A stretch of 64,000 nucleotides of DNA from Phascolarctos cinereus (GCF_002099425.1 NW_018344226.1:1736001-1800000); one strand, 5' to 3'. Shown: positions 24,367 through 35,179, counted from the first letter of the stretch. The notes: a model not told the origin generated them from the letters alone. Numbers and translations: made by a program.

Positions 24367-25257
24367 TTGGATCAGTGCCCTCTGCTCCCCAGCAGGAAAG
24401 CTCAATCTTCTTTAAAGGCTATGAGTAAAAAGAAACGTACCATAGATTCATATTACGGGAAGAGTGAAGATCAAGACGGAAATTCTGAAGAGGACAACAT
24501 TGTCAACAAACCCACATTTGCAACATCAAAAGGGAACATGAACTGGTCTGAAGCCCAAAAAGCCTTTAAAAGTCTAATGAGAGAGGTAGAAGAGTCCTTA
24601 AAAAATACAATTGGCCAATTGGAGAAGGAAATACAAAAACTAACAGAAGAAAACAATATGTTAAAAACTAGAATTGGACAAATGGAAACTAATGACTCCA
24701 AAAGAGAGCAAGAATCAGTCAAACAGAAACAAAAAAATGAAAAAATAGATGAAAACGTAAAATATCTCATTGGTAAAACAACCGACCTGGAAAATTCATT
24801 TAGGGGAGACAATTTAAAAATCATTGGACTGCCTGAAAATCATGATGAAGAAAAGAGCCTGGACAATATCTTTCAGGAAATCATAAAGAAAAACTGCCTG
24901 GAAGTCCTAGAACCAGAAGGGAAAATAACCATAGAAAGAATACACTGCTCACCACTTGAAAGAGATCCCAAATTGACGCCAAGGAATATAATAGCAAAAT
25001 TCCAAAATTACCAGATGAAAGAGAAGGTGCTGCAAGCAGCCAAAAAGAAACAATTTAAATATCATGGAACCACAGTCAGGATTACACAGGACCTTGTAGC
25101 TTCTATATTAAAAGACTGCAGGGTATGGAACATGATATTCCTTAAGGCAAAGGAGCTTGGATTGCAGCCAAGGATCAACTACCCTGCAAAAATAAGCATA
25201 ATTTTTCAAGGGAAGAGATGGATATTCAATGATATAGGGGACTCCAAACCTTCCTGA
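24367..25257 (+). CDS. L1 ORF1 protein (complete, 296 codons)
   Basis: ORF1p coats L1 RNA and acts as a nucleic-acid chaperone in the cytoplasmic ribonucleoprotein. The N-terminal tail is basic; the second Met (residue 19, MSKKKRTIDSYY) is a likely real start because the first 18 residues look like 5' UTR. A coiled coil spans about residues 60-130 (heptads in VEESLKNTIGQLEKEIQKL, then KLTEENNMLKTRIGQME). The RRM-like core begins near 137 (YLIGKTTDLENSFRGDNLKI) and includes IIGLPEN. The C-terminal domain spans about 205-290 (RNIIAKFQNYQMKEKVLQAA; ITQDLVASILKD; INYPAKISIIF). Length is near that of other mammalian ORF1p. It lies in an element lacking ORF2. It is a transposon protein, not a host gene; whether it is expressed is unknown. 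Confidence 0.93.
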   Translation: MDQCPLLPSRKAQSSLKAMSKKKRTIDSYYGKSEDQDGNSEEDNIVNKPTFATSKGNMNWSEAQKAFKSLMREVEESLKNTIGQLEKEIQKLTEENNMLKTRIGQMETNDSKREQESVKQKQKNEKIDENVKYLIGKTTDLENSFRGDNLKIIGLPENHDEEKSLDNIFQEIIKKNCLEVLEPEGKITIERIHCSPLERDPKLTPRNIIAKFQNYQMKEKVLQAAKKKQFKYHGTTVRITQDLVASILKDCRVWNMIFLKAKELGLQPRINYPAKISIIFQGKRWIFNDIGDSKPS

Positions 25258-26486
25258 TAAAAAGACCAGAGCTCAATAAAAAATTTGATCTTCAAGTACA
25301 AGATTCCAAAAATTCATAAAAAGGTAAATGGGACAGAAAGATACAAAATGTTGTTAATAAGGGCAGACTGTTTACATTCCTACAAGGGAAGATGACACTT
25401 GCAACTCTTGAGAACTGTATTGTTATTACACCTTGTTAAAGGAGTATACATAAAGGGGATGGATATTAGTTGATTTTGATGTAATGATAAAAAAAATCTA
25501 ATCAAGTGGGTTAAATGGATACAAGTAAGTGGATTAGGCTGATCTTAGAAAATGTACTGAGAAAGGAGGAGGCAGACAAGGGTAAACTACATTACAGGAA
25601 AAGAGAGAAAATCCTATTACAACAGAGGGAAAGAAGGGAGGGGGATGAGCACTGTTTGAACCTTACTCTCATCAGATTTTGCTCAAGTAGGGAATAACAT
25701 AATGAGTTAAGTACAAAAATCAAACTTGCCCTATAGGCAGTAGGAGGGAAAAGGGGAAAGAAAAGGGAGGGGGGAATAGAAGGGAGGGAAGAAGCAGTAA
25801 GGGTAAAGAGGAAGAAAAGGGAAAGGGATAACAGAAGGGAGGAGAGACTGAAGGAGGCAGTGGTCAAAAGCAAGGCACTAGTGAGGGGGAAAAAGGAGAA
25901 AGGAGAAAGAAAAGCATAAACAGAGGGGAAAAAGGATGGAGAAAAAGACACAGATAGTAATCATAACTGTGAATGTGAATGGGATGAACTCTCCCATAAA
26001 ACGGAAGTGGATCGCAGAATGGATTAAAAACCATAATCCTCTGTGTGAAGTGAGCAGAACTAAGAGAACATTGTACACAATAACAGTTACGTTGTATGAC
26101 GACTAATACTGATAAACTTAACCCTTCAGAGCAATACAAGGATCTAGGACATCTCCAGATGCCTAGTGTCAGAGAATGCTATCCACATCCAAAGAAAGAA
26201 CTATGCAAGTTGAATCACTATCTTTTTTTTCTCTTCTGTTGAGTTTTGTTTCCTCTTTCTGATGGTTCCTCGTATTGGTTTTAATTTTTACGTACAACTT
26301 CATTAATGTGAAAATATGTTTAATAGGAATGTAAATGTATAGCCTATATCATATTGTGCGCTGTCTTGGGGAGGGTGGTGGGGAGGAAGGGGGAGAAAAA
26401 TCTTAAACTCAAAAGCATATGGAAGTGATTATTGACAAAGCGAAATAAATTAATAAAATGAATTTTTAAAAAAGACAATAGGGCTG

Positions 26487-26739
26487 ATGTGCACTCTTGT
26501 CTTGTTCCCACATGATTTTAATCTCTTTGATAGGTCTCTATATTTCGAAAGCTTCTCATTCACAGTGCTTGGAGATTATCTAAACATCTATTAAAAATGT
26601 TGTTCTTAAGTTTTTGTGAGTCATTGTTGGGTCTGGTGGTTGTGTGATGGTGGGCAACAATTCAGTCTGAGATAATGTTCTAGTTTTAGTAGTTTATTGG
26701 TTGAGTTTTTATGATATTTTGAAGAACGTATTTGTAGCA
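26487..26739. other. Unassigned flank
   Basis: No repeat or exon is recognised. Confidence 0.3.
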
Positions 26740-27050
26740 CCTTTTCAGATCTAATGTGATACCTATCCTTCCTAACTTCATGTCACTGGTAAATTTAATG
26801 GATATGCATTCTCTGTTTTCATCCATATCATAGGTAAAGATGGTGAATAAAACAGATGAAGACATAGCCTTGAGGCAAACCACTAGCAATATGGATGTAT
26901 ATGGATGGCTCGTCTATCAGTCCATGGAAAACAGTGAGCTTCTGATACAGCATTCTATGCTATGTGTTGCAAGATTTTTAATAAGTGCTAAATTTCTTAA
27001 ACTTACAGTATGTATAATGGTGCTCAGTTCCTACCATTTGTCTGTGTGAC
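26740..27050 (-). repeat. CR1/L3 LINE fragment, antisense (old)
   Basis: 'cttcatgtcactggtaaatt' followed by 'catccatatcataggtaaag' and 'atggtgaataaaacag' parallels the antisense RT stretch also seen near 1810-1880. It is highly diverged. The right limit is uncertain. Confidence 0.5.
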
Positions 27051-27289
27051 CTATATTAATCAGGGACACTGGACTCCTTAAAATTATCCCTTCTGTAATT
27101 TCTGGTTATTATTATCACAAAATAGTGACTATCTCATCAAGAAAAATCATTAATGGTTTCCCTGATGGCTGTATTGATCTCTTTCACCCAAACTTTTAAT
27201 CAAGACAATAGATGTTGGCATAGAAATTTAATCTCCATTAAAGAGACAAGCAAGAGACCTGGCTAGACAATAATTTCACTAAAAAGGAC

Positions 27290-27440
27290 TCAGAGTTACA
27301 GAATCCAAGAGTTATAAGGGACCTCAGGCTCTTGCATAGATCCAGCCATCATATGCCCAAGTGGTCATTCACTATCTGACTTAAGATTTCAAGGGACAAG
27401 GAACCCATCACAACTCCTGAGGTAGTTCTTTCTACTTTTT
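27290..27440 (-). repeat. CR1/L3 3' UTR fragment, antisense
   Basis: 'cagaatccaagagttataag', 'ggacctcaggctcttgcata' and 'aactcctgaggtagttcttt' follow the antisense 3' end seen at 7870. Confidence 0.55.
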
Positions 27441-27463
27441 AATAATTAACAACAATTAACAAT

Positions 27464-27629
27464 GGGGTAGCTAGGTGAAACAGTGAATAGACCACCGTCT
27501 CTAGAGTCAGAAAGACCTGTGTTTAAATCCAGTCTCAGACCAGACACTTGACACATACTAGCTATGTGACCCTGGGCAAGTCACTTAATCCCAATTGCTT
27601 CCCAAAAATAAAAAAGAAAAAAGAAAAAT
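27464..27629 (+). repeat. Short A-tailed SINE with 10-bp TSD
   Basis: AATTAACAAT at 27454-27463 and 27630-27639 flanks the body, which reads 'ggggtagctaggtgaaacag', 'gtttaaatccagtctcagac', 'ggcaagtcacttaatcccaa', then an A-rich tail. Confidence 0.85.
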
Positions 27630-27644
27630 AATTAACAATCAGTA

Positions 27645-27712
27645 CTTGGCACTGGGGATTAAAATACAAAGGGAGACAGTCCCTTCCTTCAAAGAGCTTA
27701 CATTCAGCTCTG
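27645..27712 (+). repeat. L2 LINE 3' UTR fragment
   Basis: 'ttggcactggggattaaaat' then 'gacagtcccttccttcaaag' and 'agcttacattc'. Confidence 0.65.
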
Positions 27713-28029
27713 CTCATTTGGGATTCCATCCTGACATCACACTGAAACCTGACTCTCTGTACCACCTTTCTACCTATACCAGAAAAATCTAGCCCCTGAG
27801 ATAAAAAAGATTAAGTCTAATCCATTTTGCACAAGAGAACACATCAACTACTTAAGGTGACAATTTTAGTGCCCTGGTAAGTGAAGCCATAGGGAAACTA
27901 ATTGTCATGGCTTAACTGAAAGAATAAATAGTTGAAGAAACTGGATATATTCGGCCAGGTGAGGTGGACACTTTGAAGGAAGTATGTGTGTGTCTGTGTG
28001 TGGGTGGAATGAGATAGCTAGCAGTAATT

Positions 28030-28325
28030 ATTAGACCTATCAATATGCTACATGGCTCCAAAAGGCAGAAGTAGGGTCAGTGGACTAACATAAATTTTGT
28101 TTCATGATAAAAAAAAAAGACCTTTCTAATAATTAGCGTTGTTGAAAAAAATGGACCAAATTAGTTCCCAAGGTAATAAGATGCTTCTCACTCCAGGTCT
28201 TTAGTCGGATGTTTGATGAAATTGATTACTTCCCATGAATGTCTTAGATGAGATTTATGCCTCATATAGAAGAGCTAGATGCCCTTCTAGCTCAGAGTTT
28301 TTGATTTTCACTAGCTGTAGTATAA
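28030..28325 (+). repeat. CR1/L3 LINE 3' UTR, sense
   Basis: It follows the CR1/L3 3' end in order: 'ctccaaaaggcagaagtagg', 'cctttctaataattagcgtt', 'ttcccaaggtaataagatgc', 'tcactccaggtctttagtcg', 'gagctagatgcccttctagc'. The end of this consensus also appears at the tail of one SINE type. Confidence 0.6.
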
Positions 28326-28879
28326 ATTAACTTCCATTTAAATATTCTTTCTTTTCTGATTACAAAATCCTTTCCTGATGCAGTTTAGTTTGCATTCTAT
28401 ATTTTGTAATAAAACTACAATATTTCCCCCCAAAATTTCACAGTTTGAAGTCTTTCTCTTCCCTCGAATCTGTGACAATTAGAGAGAGATAATTCACTTC
28501 TAAATGCAATGCCATTCCCAGCCCCGCCAACTTTATTGAAAAAAAAAGAAATGAAATTAAACTAGTCATCCAATAATTCTCAGTACTTCCTTCTACACTG
28601 AAGAAGTCTACAGTATGAGAGTTGACTTCTTCCATATTAACTCATAACCCACACATGAAGCTTGGTTGGTTTCTAATCTGCTCATTTTTTTTAAATAAAT
28701 CAAGTGAATGGGTTCTTATAACCCAACATGACAATGAAATCAATATTCAAAAATTACCAAAATTGTCATAAGATTTAGACAGCAAAATCCAAGCCCTCTC
28801 CTCCACTTAGCATGAAATTCAGCAAACCATCAATTCACAGGTCCTCAGTGAAAAGCACTGCAATGAAGTCAGTCCTGAA
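28326..28879. other. Unassigned AT-rich interval
   Basis: No repeat family or exon is recognised. Confidence 0.3.
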
Positions 28880-29260
28880 ATGCAACTGGCCTCAGTTGTG
28901 CTAGCACCAACATCATGTTTCCCAAACCAGCAAATAAACCATCAGAAAACATTTATTACACTGTTAGATGGCATCCCAGTCACAAATGATGTCTGCTTCT
29001 CATTGTATCATAAAGCAGCTTAATTGATACAGCTGGAGCCTTGGCTTTTTTTTAACTCCTTGCTTATTGCATTGATTTTTAATTACTTTTTTGGCATAAT
29101 TACTAATCTACCACATTTAGTGATTTCCAATCAGTTTCTTGGTCGTTAGTGATGTTCTGCTGCAATTGGGCTAATAATGCAAACACACACAGACTGCATA
29201 ACAAGAAAATAATAGTGACACTTGGTCACTTAGATAGGACACAACATTAAGCCTAGGAAT
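28880..29260. promoter_or_regulatory. Candidate conserved non-coding element rich in TAAT cores
   Basis: It holds no repeat I can name and a high density of homeodomain-like cores in a short span: 'cagcttaattgatac' (29019), 'tttttaattactttt' (29078), 'gcataattactaatc' (29093), 'gggctaataatgcaaac' (29167). The last also contains an octamer-like ATGCAAA. This is the texture of deeply conserved developmental enhancers; conservation is not shown here. Confidence 0.3.
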
Positions 29261-29314
29261 TCCCATTGACATTTATGCAATTGTGAATTTTGTTATTTCC
29301 TCTGCACTTTCCTT

Positions 29315-29425
29315 GGTAGACCATAAACTCCTTGAGGACAGAGAAATTTGTTCTGTTTTCTCTTTCTATCACTCGTGCCTAGCACAGTACCCTGCATGTA
29401 ATAGGTACACGATAAACATTTGTTG
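29315..29425 (+). repeat. L2 LINE 3' tail
   Basis: 'ccataaactccttgaggaca', 'gcctagcacagtaccctgca' and 'aataggtacacgataaacat'. Confidence 0.75.
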
Positions 29426-29429
29426 GGTT

Positions 29430-29815
29430 AAAATCAGTTTACTCAAAAAAATCATTTTTCTCATCTGTCAAATTGTGGCACAAGTAATCTATTTACCAGA
29501 CACTGGGGGAAATTTAGTATTAAAATGCATCCATTATATAGTGTGATATAAAAAGGAGTTGTGAATGTTTCCAAAGACCTTGATGTTTCATATCCTGAAG
29601 TCTACTCGCTTTGATCCCTGAGAAATGGTGATAAGGTAGTGTTGATCTGTGAGAAACTTTCAGATGATGTTTAGTGTGAAGCATTTTTTTTTCCTCCAGG
29701 CTTTTGCAGCACAATTTACCAAGATATTCATAGCATCACAAAACTTACAAATCTGGAAAGCTCCTTATAAACTTTTTTGTTCCTAGAGAGGCTTAATAAA
29801 AGCTTGTTGACTGAC
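29430..29815. other. Unassigned interval
   Basis: Little is recognisable except an L2-like tail near 29785-29820 ('gcttgttgactgactgactg'). Confidence 0.35.
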
Positions 29816-29819
29816 TGAC

Positions 29820-29990
29820 TGATATTAAAGACCATTTAGTCAAACTCCCTCCTCTTTTTGATAAGAGGTAAAGTAACTTCTTGACCAAGAACACACAGGA
29901 AGCAACACAGCTGGTATTAGAACTCAGATCCTTTGATTCCAAATGAAAGGCTCTTTCCACTACACCAAGCTGCCTACCCTGGCTGTAGAA
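29820..29990 (-). repeat. MIR SINE, antisense
   Basis: 'gaccatttagtcaaactccc', 'caagaacacacaggaagc', 'ttagaactcagatcctttga' and 'ctctttccactacaccaagc' give the reversed MIR order. Confidence 0.7.
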
Positions 29991-30425
29991 TGATGAAGAG
30001 CTAATATTCAGGTTTAAGCTTTAGCACTCCATTAAGCAACTATACTCATCCCAGAACCCACTGAGAGTGTCTAGTTGGCTTTGCGTTAGCTTCTCTAGTG
30101 GATTTTTTTAAAAAATGCCTCCTTTTCTTTGGCTGGGTATACATTTTGTAAACAAATTAGCATCTCAAAAACAGAATTCACACATCCTTACTGACATTTT
30201 GAAATGGCCGGATCATAGTGTTGTTTCAATTCCTGGGGCATACTGAAATGTTTATCTCTTGTTTCCTCAAAAAAGGGCCATGTATGACTTATCTTTGCAC
30301 ATCTTGCCCCTTAGGTACCTTCCATATAACAAACATTTGTTGAATTTCAGAATAACTGTCATTCACTGCATTTCTGAAGGACAGGTGATAAAAGTATGCT
30401 CTCTTGTCCTCTCAAACAACAGGCA
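29991..30425. other. Unassigned interval
   Basis: No feature is recognised. Confidence 0.3.
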
Positions 30426-30429
30426 TAAG

Positions 30430-30765
30430 ATGCTACAGTGTCAATAACAAAAGTACTAGACTTGGGGTCAAAAGACCCTGGGTTCAAGACCTGGCCATTC
30501 CATGCCGCTGGAGAAATTACAATTTCTCTTTGCTTTAGTTTCTTCAACTGCAAAATAGGGACAAAGCACTTAACTTCTCTGGGATTTAGCTTCCTCAACT
30601 CTAAAATGAAGAGGCTGGACAAGCTGATAGTTCTCCCAGTTCTAAATACATGACCTTGAGACTCTAAAGACATTCATCCTACCTATCCTCATGGATTTGG
30701 GGTGAGGGAAGTACTTTGCAAACCTTAAAGCTATTATTTGCTAGGTTTTAATAGTCTTCTGCCTA
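30430..30765 (+). repeat. CORE-SINE with CR1/L3-like tail
   Basis: The head is 'acaaaagtactagacttggg', then 'ccctgggttcaagacctggc', 'acttaacttctctgggattt', 'agcttcctcaactctaaaat', and a tail 'tagttctcccagttctaaat' like the CR1 3' end. A further SINE tail scrap is at 30710-30760 ('actttgcaaaccttaaagct'). Confidence 0.65.
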
Positions 30766-31084
30766 GATCTCAAGTAATAAGGCAGTCAAGTCCAAGTTTC
30801 AGCTATGCCTCTCTCTACAGAGTACTTCCTTGAATAGATGCCAAAATAAAAGATATTTCTAGGAAATGGATCTGCCTTTCCCATTGATCTTCATTATAAA
30901 ATAGGAAATTCATCCTTCTCCAAAATGTTGCCTCTAAGACATAATAAAATCATACTTCAGAATAGAACTTATAAAGGAAAATTCTACTTCTCAGAGGGAA
31001 GAAAAAATGATGTTGACCAGGAAACTAAAACCAAAGTGTTAGCTATAAATCAAAGCAGCTTGTATTATTTTTGATATGCCCAGC

Positions 31085-31200
31085 ACTCAAACAGATCTGT
31101 GATCTTGAGGGCAGAGATTGTGTTTTTGCCTTTCTTTGTATCTCCAGGGCTTAGGACAGTGTCTGGCACATAGCAGGTATTTACTAAATTCTTATTACCT
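31085..31200 (+). repeat. L2 LINE 3' tail
   Basis: 'gatcttgagggcagagattg', 'ctttgtatctccagggctta' and 'gtctggcacatagcaggtat'. Confidence 0.75.
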
Positions 31201-31499
31201 AAATGATCTCACTGATTTGGATTTCACTATAGTGATACAGATCACAACTTGTCTGCACCTACCCATATGCTCTGTGATTCTCATCCTCTTACAAGGCTCC
31301 CACAAGGGATCTACTCAATACATTAGGACCTTCCTTGAATTCTCTTGATATTGTAAGGATACCAGTAGAAAATACTCAAGCCATCAGTTATCCCTTGTTC
31401 TAGCCATGTAATAAGCACAATTTTTTTTTGGTAAAAATTATAAATTCTCCTAATGACTTCCTTTACCCTAGTTATTCAAATTTCTTTATTTGTTATCTA

Positions 31500-31600
31500 T
31501 TGGAGCTTGTCTTGCCTTTCTTTGTAACTCCAGTGCTTAATAGAGTACCTGGCACACAGTAGGCACTTAATAAATGTCTGTTGATTGACTGACTTTCCAT
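31500..31600 (+). repeat. L2 LINE 3' tail
   Basis: 'ctttgtaactccagtgctta', 'gtacctggcacacagtaggc' and 'acttaataaatgtctgttga'. Confidence 0.8.
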
Positions 31601-31826
31601 GCTTTCTGTACGAAACTAATTTCAAAATATATTACTCTATTGCAATAGTTTCAATATTCAGATGAAACAACGAAGCTAGCTTAAAGAGATCAAAACCTCT
31701 CAAAATAGCTTTTATGAAACCTCTTTCTAATGTAATTAAAAAAGAGTATCTGTGATTTCATTGGTATAGAGAAAGAAATTCCTACCACCATTGCTGACCA
31801 ATTTAGCCATCAAAAATCATTCATTA

Positions 31827-33010
31827 GGAAAAACTGAGGGGAGCTCCAAGCACAGGGAAAGACCCCATTCAGAGGTATCAGAAAGAATCATGGCCTCATA
31901 TCTTACTTCAAGTATTTCAGAAGAGATGATATGCTCTATCTGCCTAGATTTCTTCACATGTGCCATGTCTATAGAAAGTGGTCATAATTTCTACAAAGAC
32001 TGTATCTTCTAGTACATTTATTCAGCTAATGGGACAGCTAAATGTCCTGAGTGCCAGAAAATTTGTGTTGTGAAGAACCTCTGGACTGATCAACAACTGT
32101 CAACAGTAGCATAGTCCATCAAATTGGGCAAATCTCACTTGAGGAGGAGCCTGAATCAGAGAAAAATGATCAAGGCAAAATTCTAAGAGGAAATCAATCT
32201 GGATCCTGAAACTGCCCATCCTGGAATCATTATATCCACAGATATGAAAACAATGAGAGAAAGAAATTCATGGAAGAAACTGCATTGTACTGTGGAGAGA
32301 TCCAATCTATGTGGTCCTATTCTAGCAACTCATTCACGTCTGGAAGATATTACTGGGAGGTGACAGTGGGAAACAGTTCTGTTGGGATGTTGGTCTTTGC
32401 TTTTTAAATGGAATTTTTTTAATGGAAAGACTTGCTTAAACTAATGCTGAGTGAAATAATCAGAACCAGAAAAAGTTTATTCCCTATCATCAATATTATA
32501 AAAATGAACAATTTTGAAGGCTCTTGTAAACTGATTAAAATGAAATGAATAGAACCAAAGAAGGATTTATACAATAAGAACATTGTTTAAAAAAAAAGCA
32601 ACTTTGAAAGCTGAATGAACTATGGTCAAGAAAATGACTATCTGCGATTCCAGAGGATTGGTGGTGAAACATGCTATCTATTACAGAAATGTGAAAAACT
32701 TAGGGTATAGAATGAGATATACTTTTTTTATTCAACCATTGTGGGAATTAGAATCTTATTATGCTTATTTGTTACAACAAAAATTTTTTTTCAGTGCAGT
32801 GGAGGATAAGAGAAAATTGATTTCTCTTAATTTTTGAAAATAGTGATGGGGGAATGTTGAGAAGTGTTGCTTGCAATTTCAGATAACATCATAGTAGTAT
32901 TAATTTTACTTCACTGTTTTACTCTTGCTACAAAAACCTTTCACAAAGTAGGAATAAATTAAATGCACTGTAAAAATGAAATATGAATAAAGCTTTTTAA
33001 ATCTCCTGAA
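31827..33010 (+). pseudogene. Processed TRIM-family pseudogene (RING joined to PRY/SPRY)
   Basis: AAAAATCATTCATTA at 31812-31826 and 33011-33025 is a TSD, and an AATAAA lies near 32986 just before a short A tail, so this is an L1-mediated cDNA copy. The start codon at 31890 opens MASYLTSSISEEMICSICLD. A RING zinc finger follows (CSICLDFFTCAMSIESGHNF..CPECQ) in which conserved cysteines of the usual ECGHNFC block are Ser and Tyr. The frame stops at 32010. Downstream, broken frames still read a PRY start (EEINLDPETAHPGIIIS, about 32187-32240) and a SPRY piece (SFTSGRYYWEVTVGNSSVGM, about 32330-32390). The B-box and coiled coil are missing between them. SPRY is cut short and followed by AT-rich 3' UTR. 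TRIM proteins are E3 ubiquitin ligases; this copy is non-functional. The parent gene is not identified. Confidence 0.85.
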
Positions 33011-33025
33011 AAAAATCATTCATTA

Positions 33026-33235
33026 AGCACTTAGTAATGTGCCAGGCAATGTGCTAATCTCTAAGGATACAAAGAAAACTCAGGCTCACAGCAAGTTCTC
33101 TAATTTACAGTCTTACAGATTTTCCTGGGGCAATGAGTGGTTAAGTGATTTACCCAGGATCACATATTCAGTACCCATCAAAAGCAGGACTCTAACCCAG
33201 TCTTTGAGTCCAAAGTTGGCTATTTATCCTGTTCA
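33026..33235. repeat. L2 fragment then MIR fragment
   Basis: 33026-33080 reads 'gtgccaggcaatgtgctaat' and 'aaggatacaaagaaaac' (L2, sense). 33115-33230 reads 'gttaagtgatttacccagga' and 'agcaggactctaacccag' (MIR, antisense). The TRIM copy inserted into the L2. Confidence 0.6.
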
Positions 33236-33261
33236 CTCTTTTTCTCTTCTCTTCTTCTTTC

Positions 33262-34120
33262 TCTAAATATATATATATATGTATGCAGATACACATATAT
33301 CTATCTACATATGTATAAATATATGTTTGCCTATTTAATATATATTAATTAAATAATATATCAATCATGCAAAAACTTTTACAGGGTAGGAGCTCTCTCT
33401 TTCCTGATACTTTAAAATAGCTTATTATTTGAAAAATTAATAGTATGAATTAACAAAAAGAAATAAAATGAAAGCCAGGCCTTATTTGGAATACAAAAAT
33501 GGAATAGGGACTACAACAAAGGAAATACTAGCCTATATTAATATGATCTGAAAATTCTAAAAAGTTAGTCATCCAAGAATGTGTAGCAAGTTATATCCCA
33601 TGTATAGACATTTTATAATAACAAGTATCTTTGCATACTGAATTTCTACACAAAAGGGACATATCTATGGTATATATCTCTACAGGGTTAATTCAAGATA
33701 AGAATTAAAGTGCTTACTTACATGTGAGAAAATTGAGACATTGATACTTAAGACATTTTTCCATTTAATAAAAGGAAAATGCTAACCAGCTATCCCTTAC
33801 ATGAGTTAGAGAAAGAAGACACGATCAGTATGTTGCAATTGGAGTTTATGGCTCATGAGACTGTCTAATTAATGAATCATGCCTTGGTAGCCATAAAACT
33901 TGGGGCAGGTGACTTCCTATCTGACAGAAGACAGACAAGGAAACATATCCCCTGAGAGAAACATGTGACAAAGGGAGAAGGTCAGAGTGACTGATAAGCT
34001 AATGATTTAGCTCTAGCACTAGCTTCAGAAAGGAAAGGATCTGTCTTCACAATGAAAAACAATAGAGGAGAAGTGGACTAGCCTGTTATGGGAGCCAATA
34101 CAAGCAGGGTTTCTCTGTAG
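33262..34120. other. AT-rich, mostly unassigned
   Basis: Starts with TA/CATA simple sequence (33262-33360). The rest has no feature I can name. Confidence 0.4.
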
Positions 34121-34124
34121 CGTT

Positions 34125-34310
34125 TGACACCAGGAGGCAGCATGGTTGAGGGGAGAGAATACTGGCTTCAGAGTCGGAGGGGCCAGGACCCAATTCTGCT
34201 TCTGCCATTTGTTGCTACATCGGGCAAATAATTTAACCTCTTGGGCCTTTCCTAATCAATAAGTTAAGATCCCTTCCAGTTTTAAATCTACAATCCAATG
34301 ACTTCTTGTG
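34125..34310 (+). repeat. CORE-SINE with CR1/L3-like tail
   Basis: 'aggaggcagcatggttgagg', 'agaatactggcttcagagtc', 'aataatttaacctcttgggc' and a tail 'gatcccttccagttttaaat'. Confidence 0.7.
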
Positions 34311-34499
34311 GATAGTCTCTTGTAGCTTCAGATGTAACAATTCTTGGGGGCCTCCTACCAGCACCTGAAGCTTCTTGTCTGACTACTGCACTGGTCCTCT
34401 TCCACTACAGAGTGCAGTTTCTATAGGTGGGTACTGTCCAAGGTTCTGTCCTGGCCTCTATTTTTATCTTTCTCTAGTCTCTGCCTTGGCATATTGATA

Positions 34500-34690
34500 A
34501 GATCATAGGCTTATGGCTAGAGGGGCTCTTGGAGTTCATCTAGTCCTACTCACTCATTTTACACATGAGGAAACTGAGGCCCAGAGATATTAAGTAACTT
34601 GCTTAATTAAGGTCACATAGAAAATAAGTTACACAGGCCAATATTTAAATCCAGATCAAATCCAACACTTCTTTTTTTACTGTACCATGC
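34500..34690 (-). repeat. MIR SINE, antisense
   Basis: 'gagttcatctagtcctactc', 'cattttacacatgaggaaac', 'tgaggcccagagatattaag' and 'actgtaccatgcctg'. Confidence 0.8.
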
Positions 34691-34978
34691 CTGACTCACC
34701 CAGGGTCACACAGCTACTAAGTGTCTGAGGCCACATTTGAACTCAGGTCTTCTTGAATGAATCAGGAAGACTGATGAAGATGAGCCTAATCATGTCATTT
34801 AACCCTATTTGCCTCAGTTCCCCATCTGTGAAATGAATTGGAAAAAGAAATGGCAAACCACTCCAGTGTCTTCACCAAGAAAACCCCAAATGGGGTCATT
34901 AAGAGTCAGACACAACTGTACAACTTCTTGACTGTAGGCCCAGCACTCTATACATTGCGCCACCTAGCTGCCCTGTTA
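34690..34978 (-). repeat. Antisense CORE-SINE split by a second SINE
   Basis: The outer SINE has 'cccagggtcacacagctact' to 'tttgaactcaggtcttctt' on the left and 'gcccagcactctatacattg', 'cgccacctagctgccc' on the right. Confidence 0.85.
34752..34938 (+). repeat. RTE-tailed SINE (3' part) inserted in another SINE
   Basis: It reads 'aatcatgtcatttaacccta', 'aaaaagaaatggcaaaccac', 'ccaagaaaaccccaaatggg', 'taagagtcagacacaactg'. CTTCTTGA on both sides is a likely 8-bp TSD. The head is truncated. Confidence 0.8.
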
Positions 34979-35179
34979 CTACTCTGCATCTTATTTAATC
35001 CCATTATTTTAACTACAACATCTATGGGGATGAATTAAAAATCTCTGTCTCCTCCAAATCCTCTCTCTCCCAGTCTACAGAGCTGCATTCTCAGCTTCAG
35101 ACAGGACCCATCCATCTATATATGTCCTGTCATTGCTTCAAATTCAACAAGTCTCAAATTGAACTTTTTACCTTTACCC

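Larger units (their letters stand above)
23630..26471 (+). mobile_element. Second ORF2-less L1, with intact ORF1 and 15-bp TSD
   Basis: AAGACAATAGGGCTG occurs at 23615-23629 and 26472-26486. The element has a 5' UTR with two tandem monomers, a complete ORF1 (24367-25257) and a purine-rich inter-ORF region (25580-25940). About 25 codons of ORF2 start follow (around 25955-26040, reading VNVNGMNSPIKRKWIAEWIK). A jump near 26045 leads directly to the L1 3' end ('gaagtgagcagaactaagag'), and an A-rich tail ends at 26471. Nearly all of ORF2 is deleted. It could still make ORF1p but needs another L1's ORF2p for movement. The perfect TSD and open ORF1 suggest it is younger than the neighbouring antisense L1. 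Confidence 0.92.
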
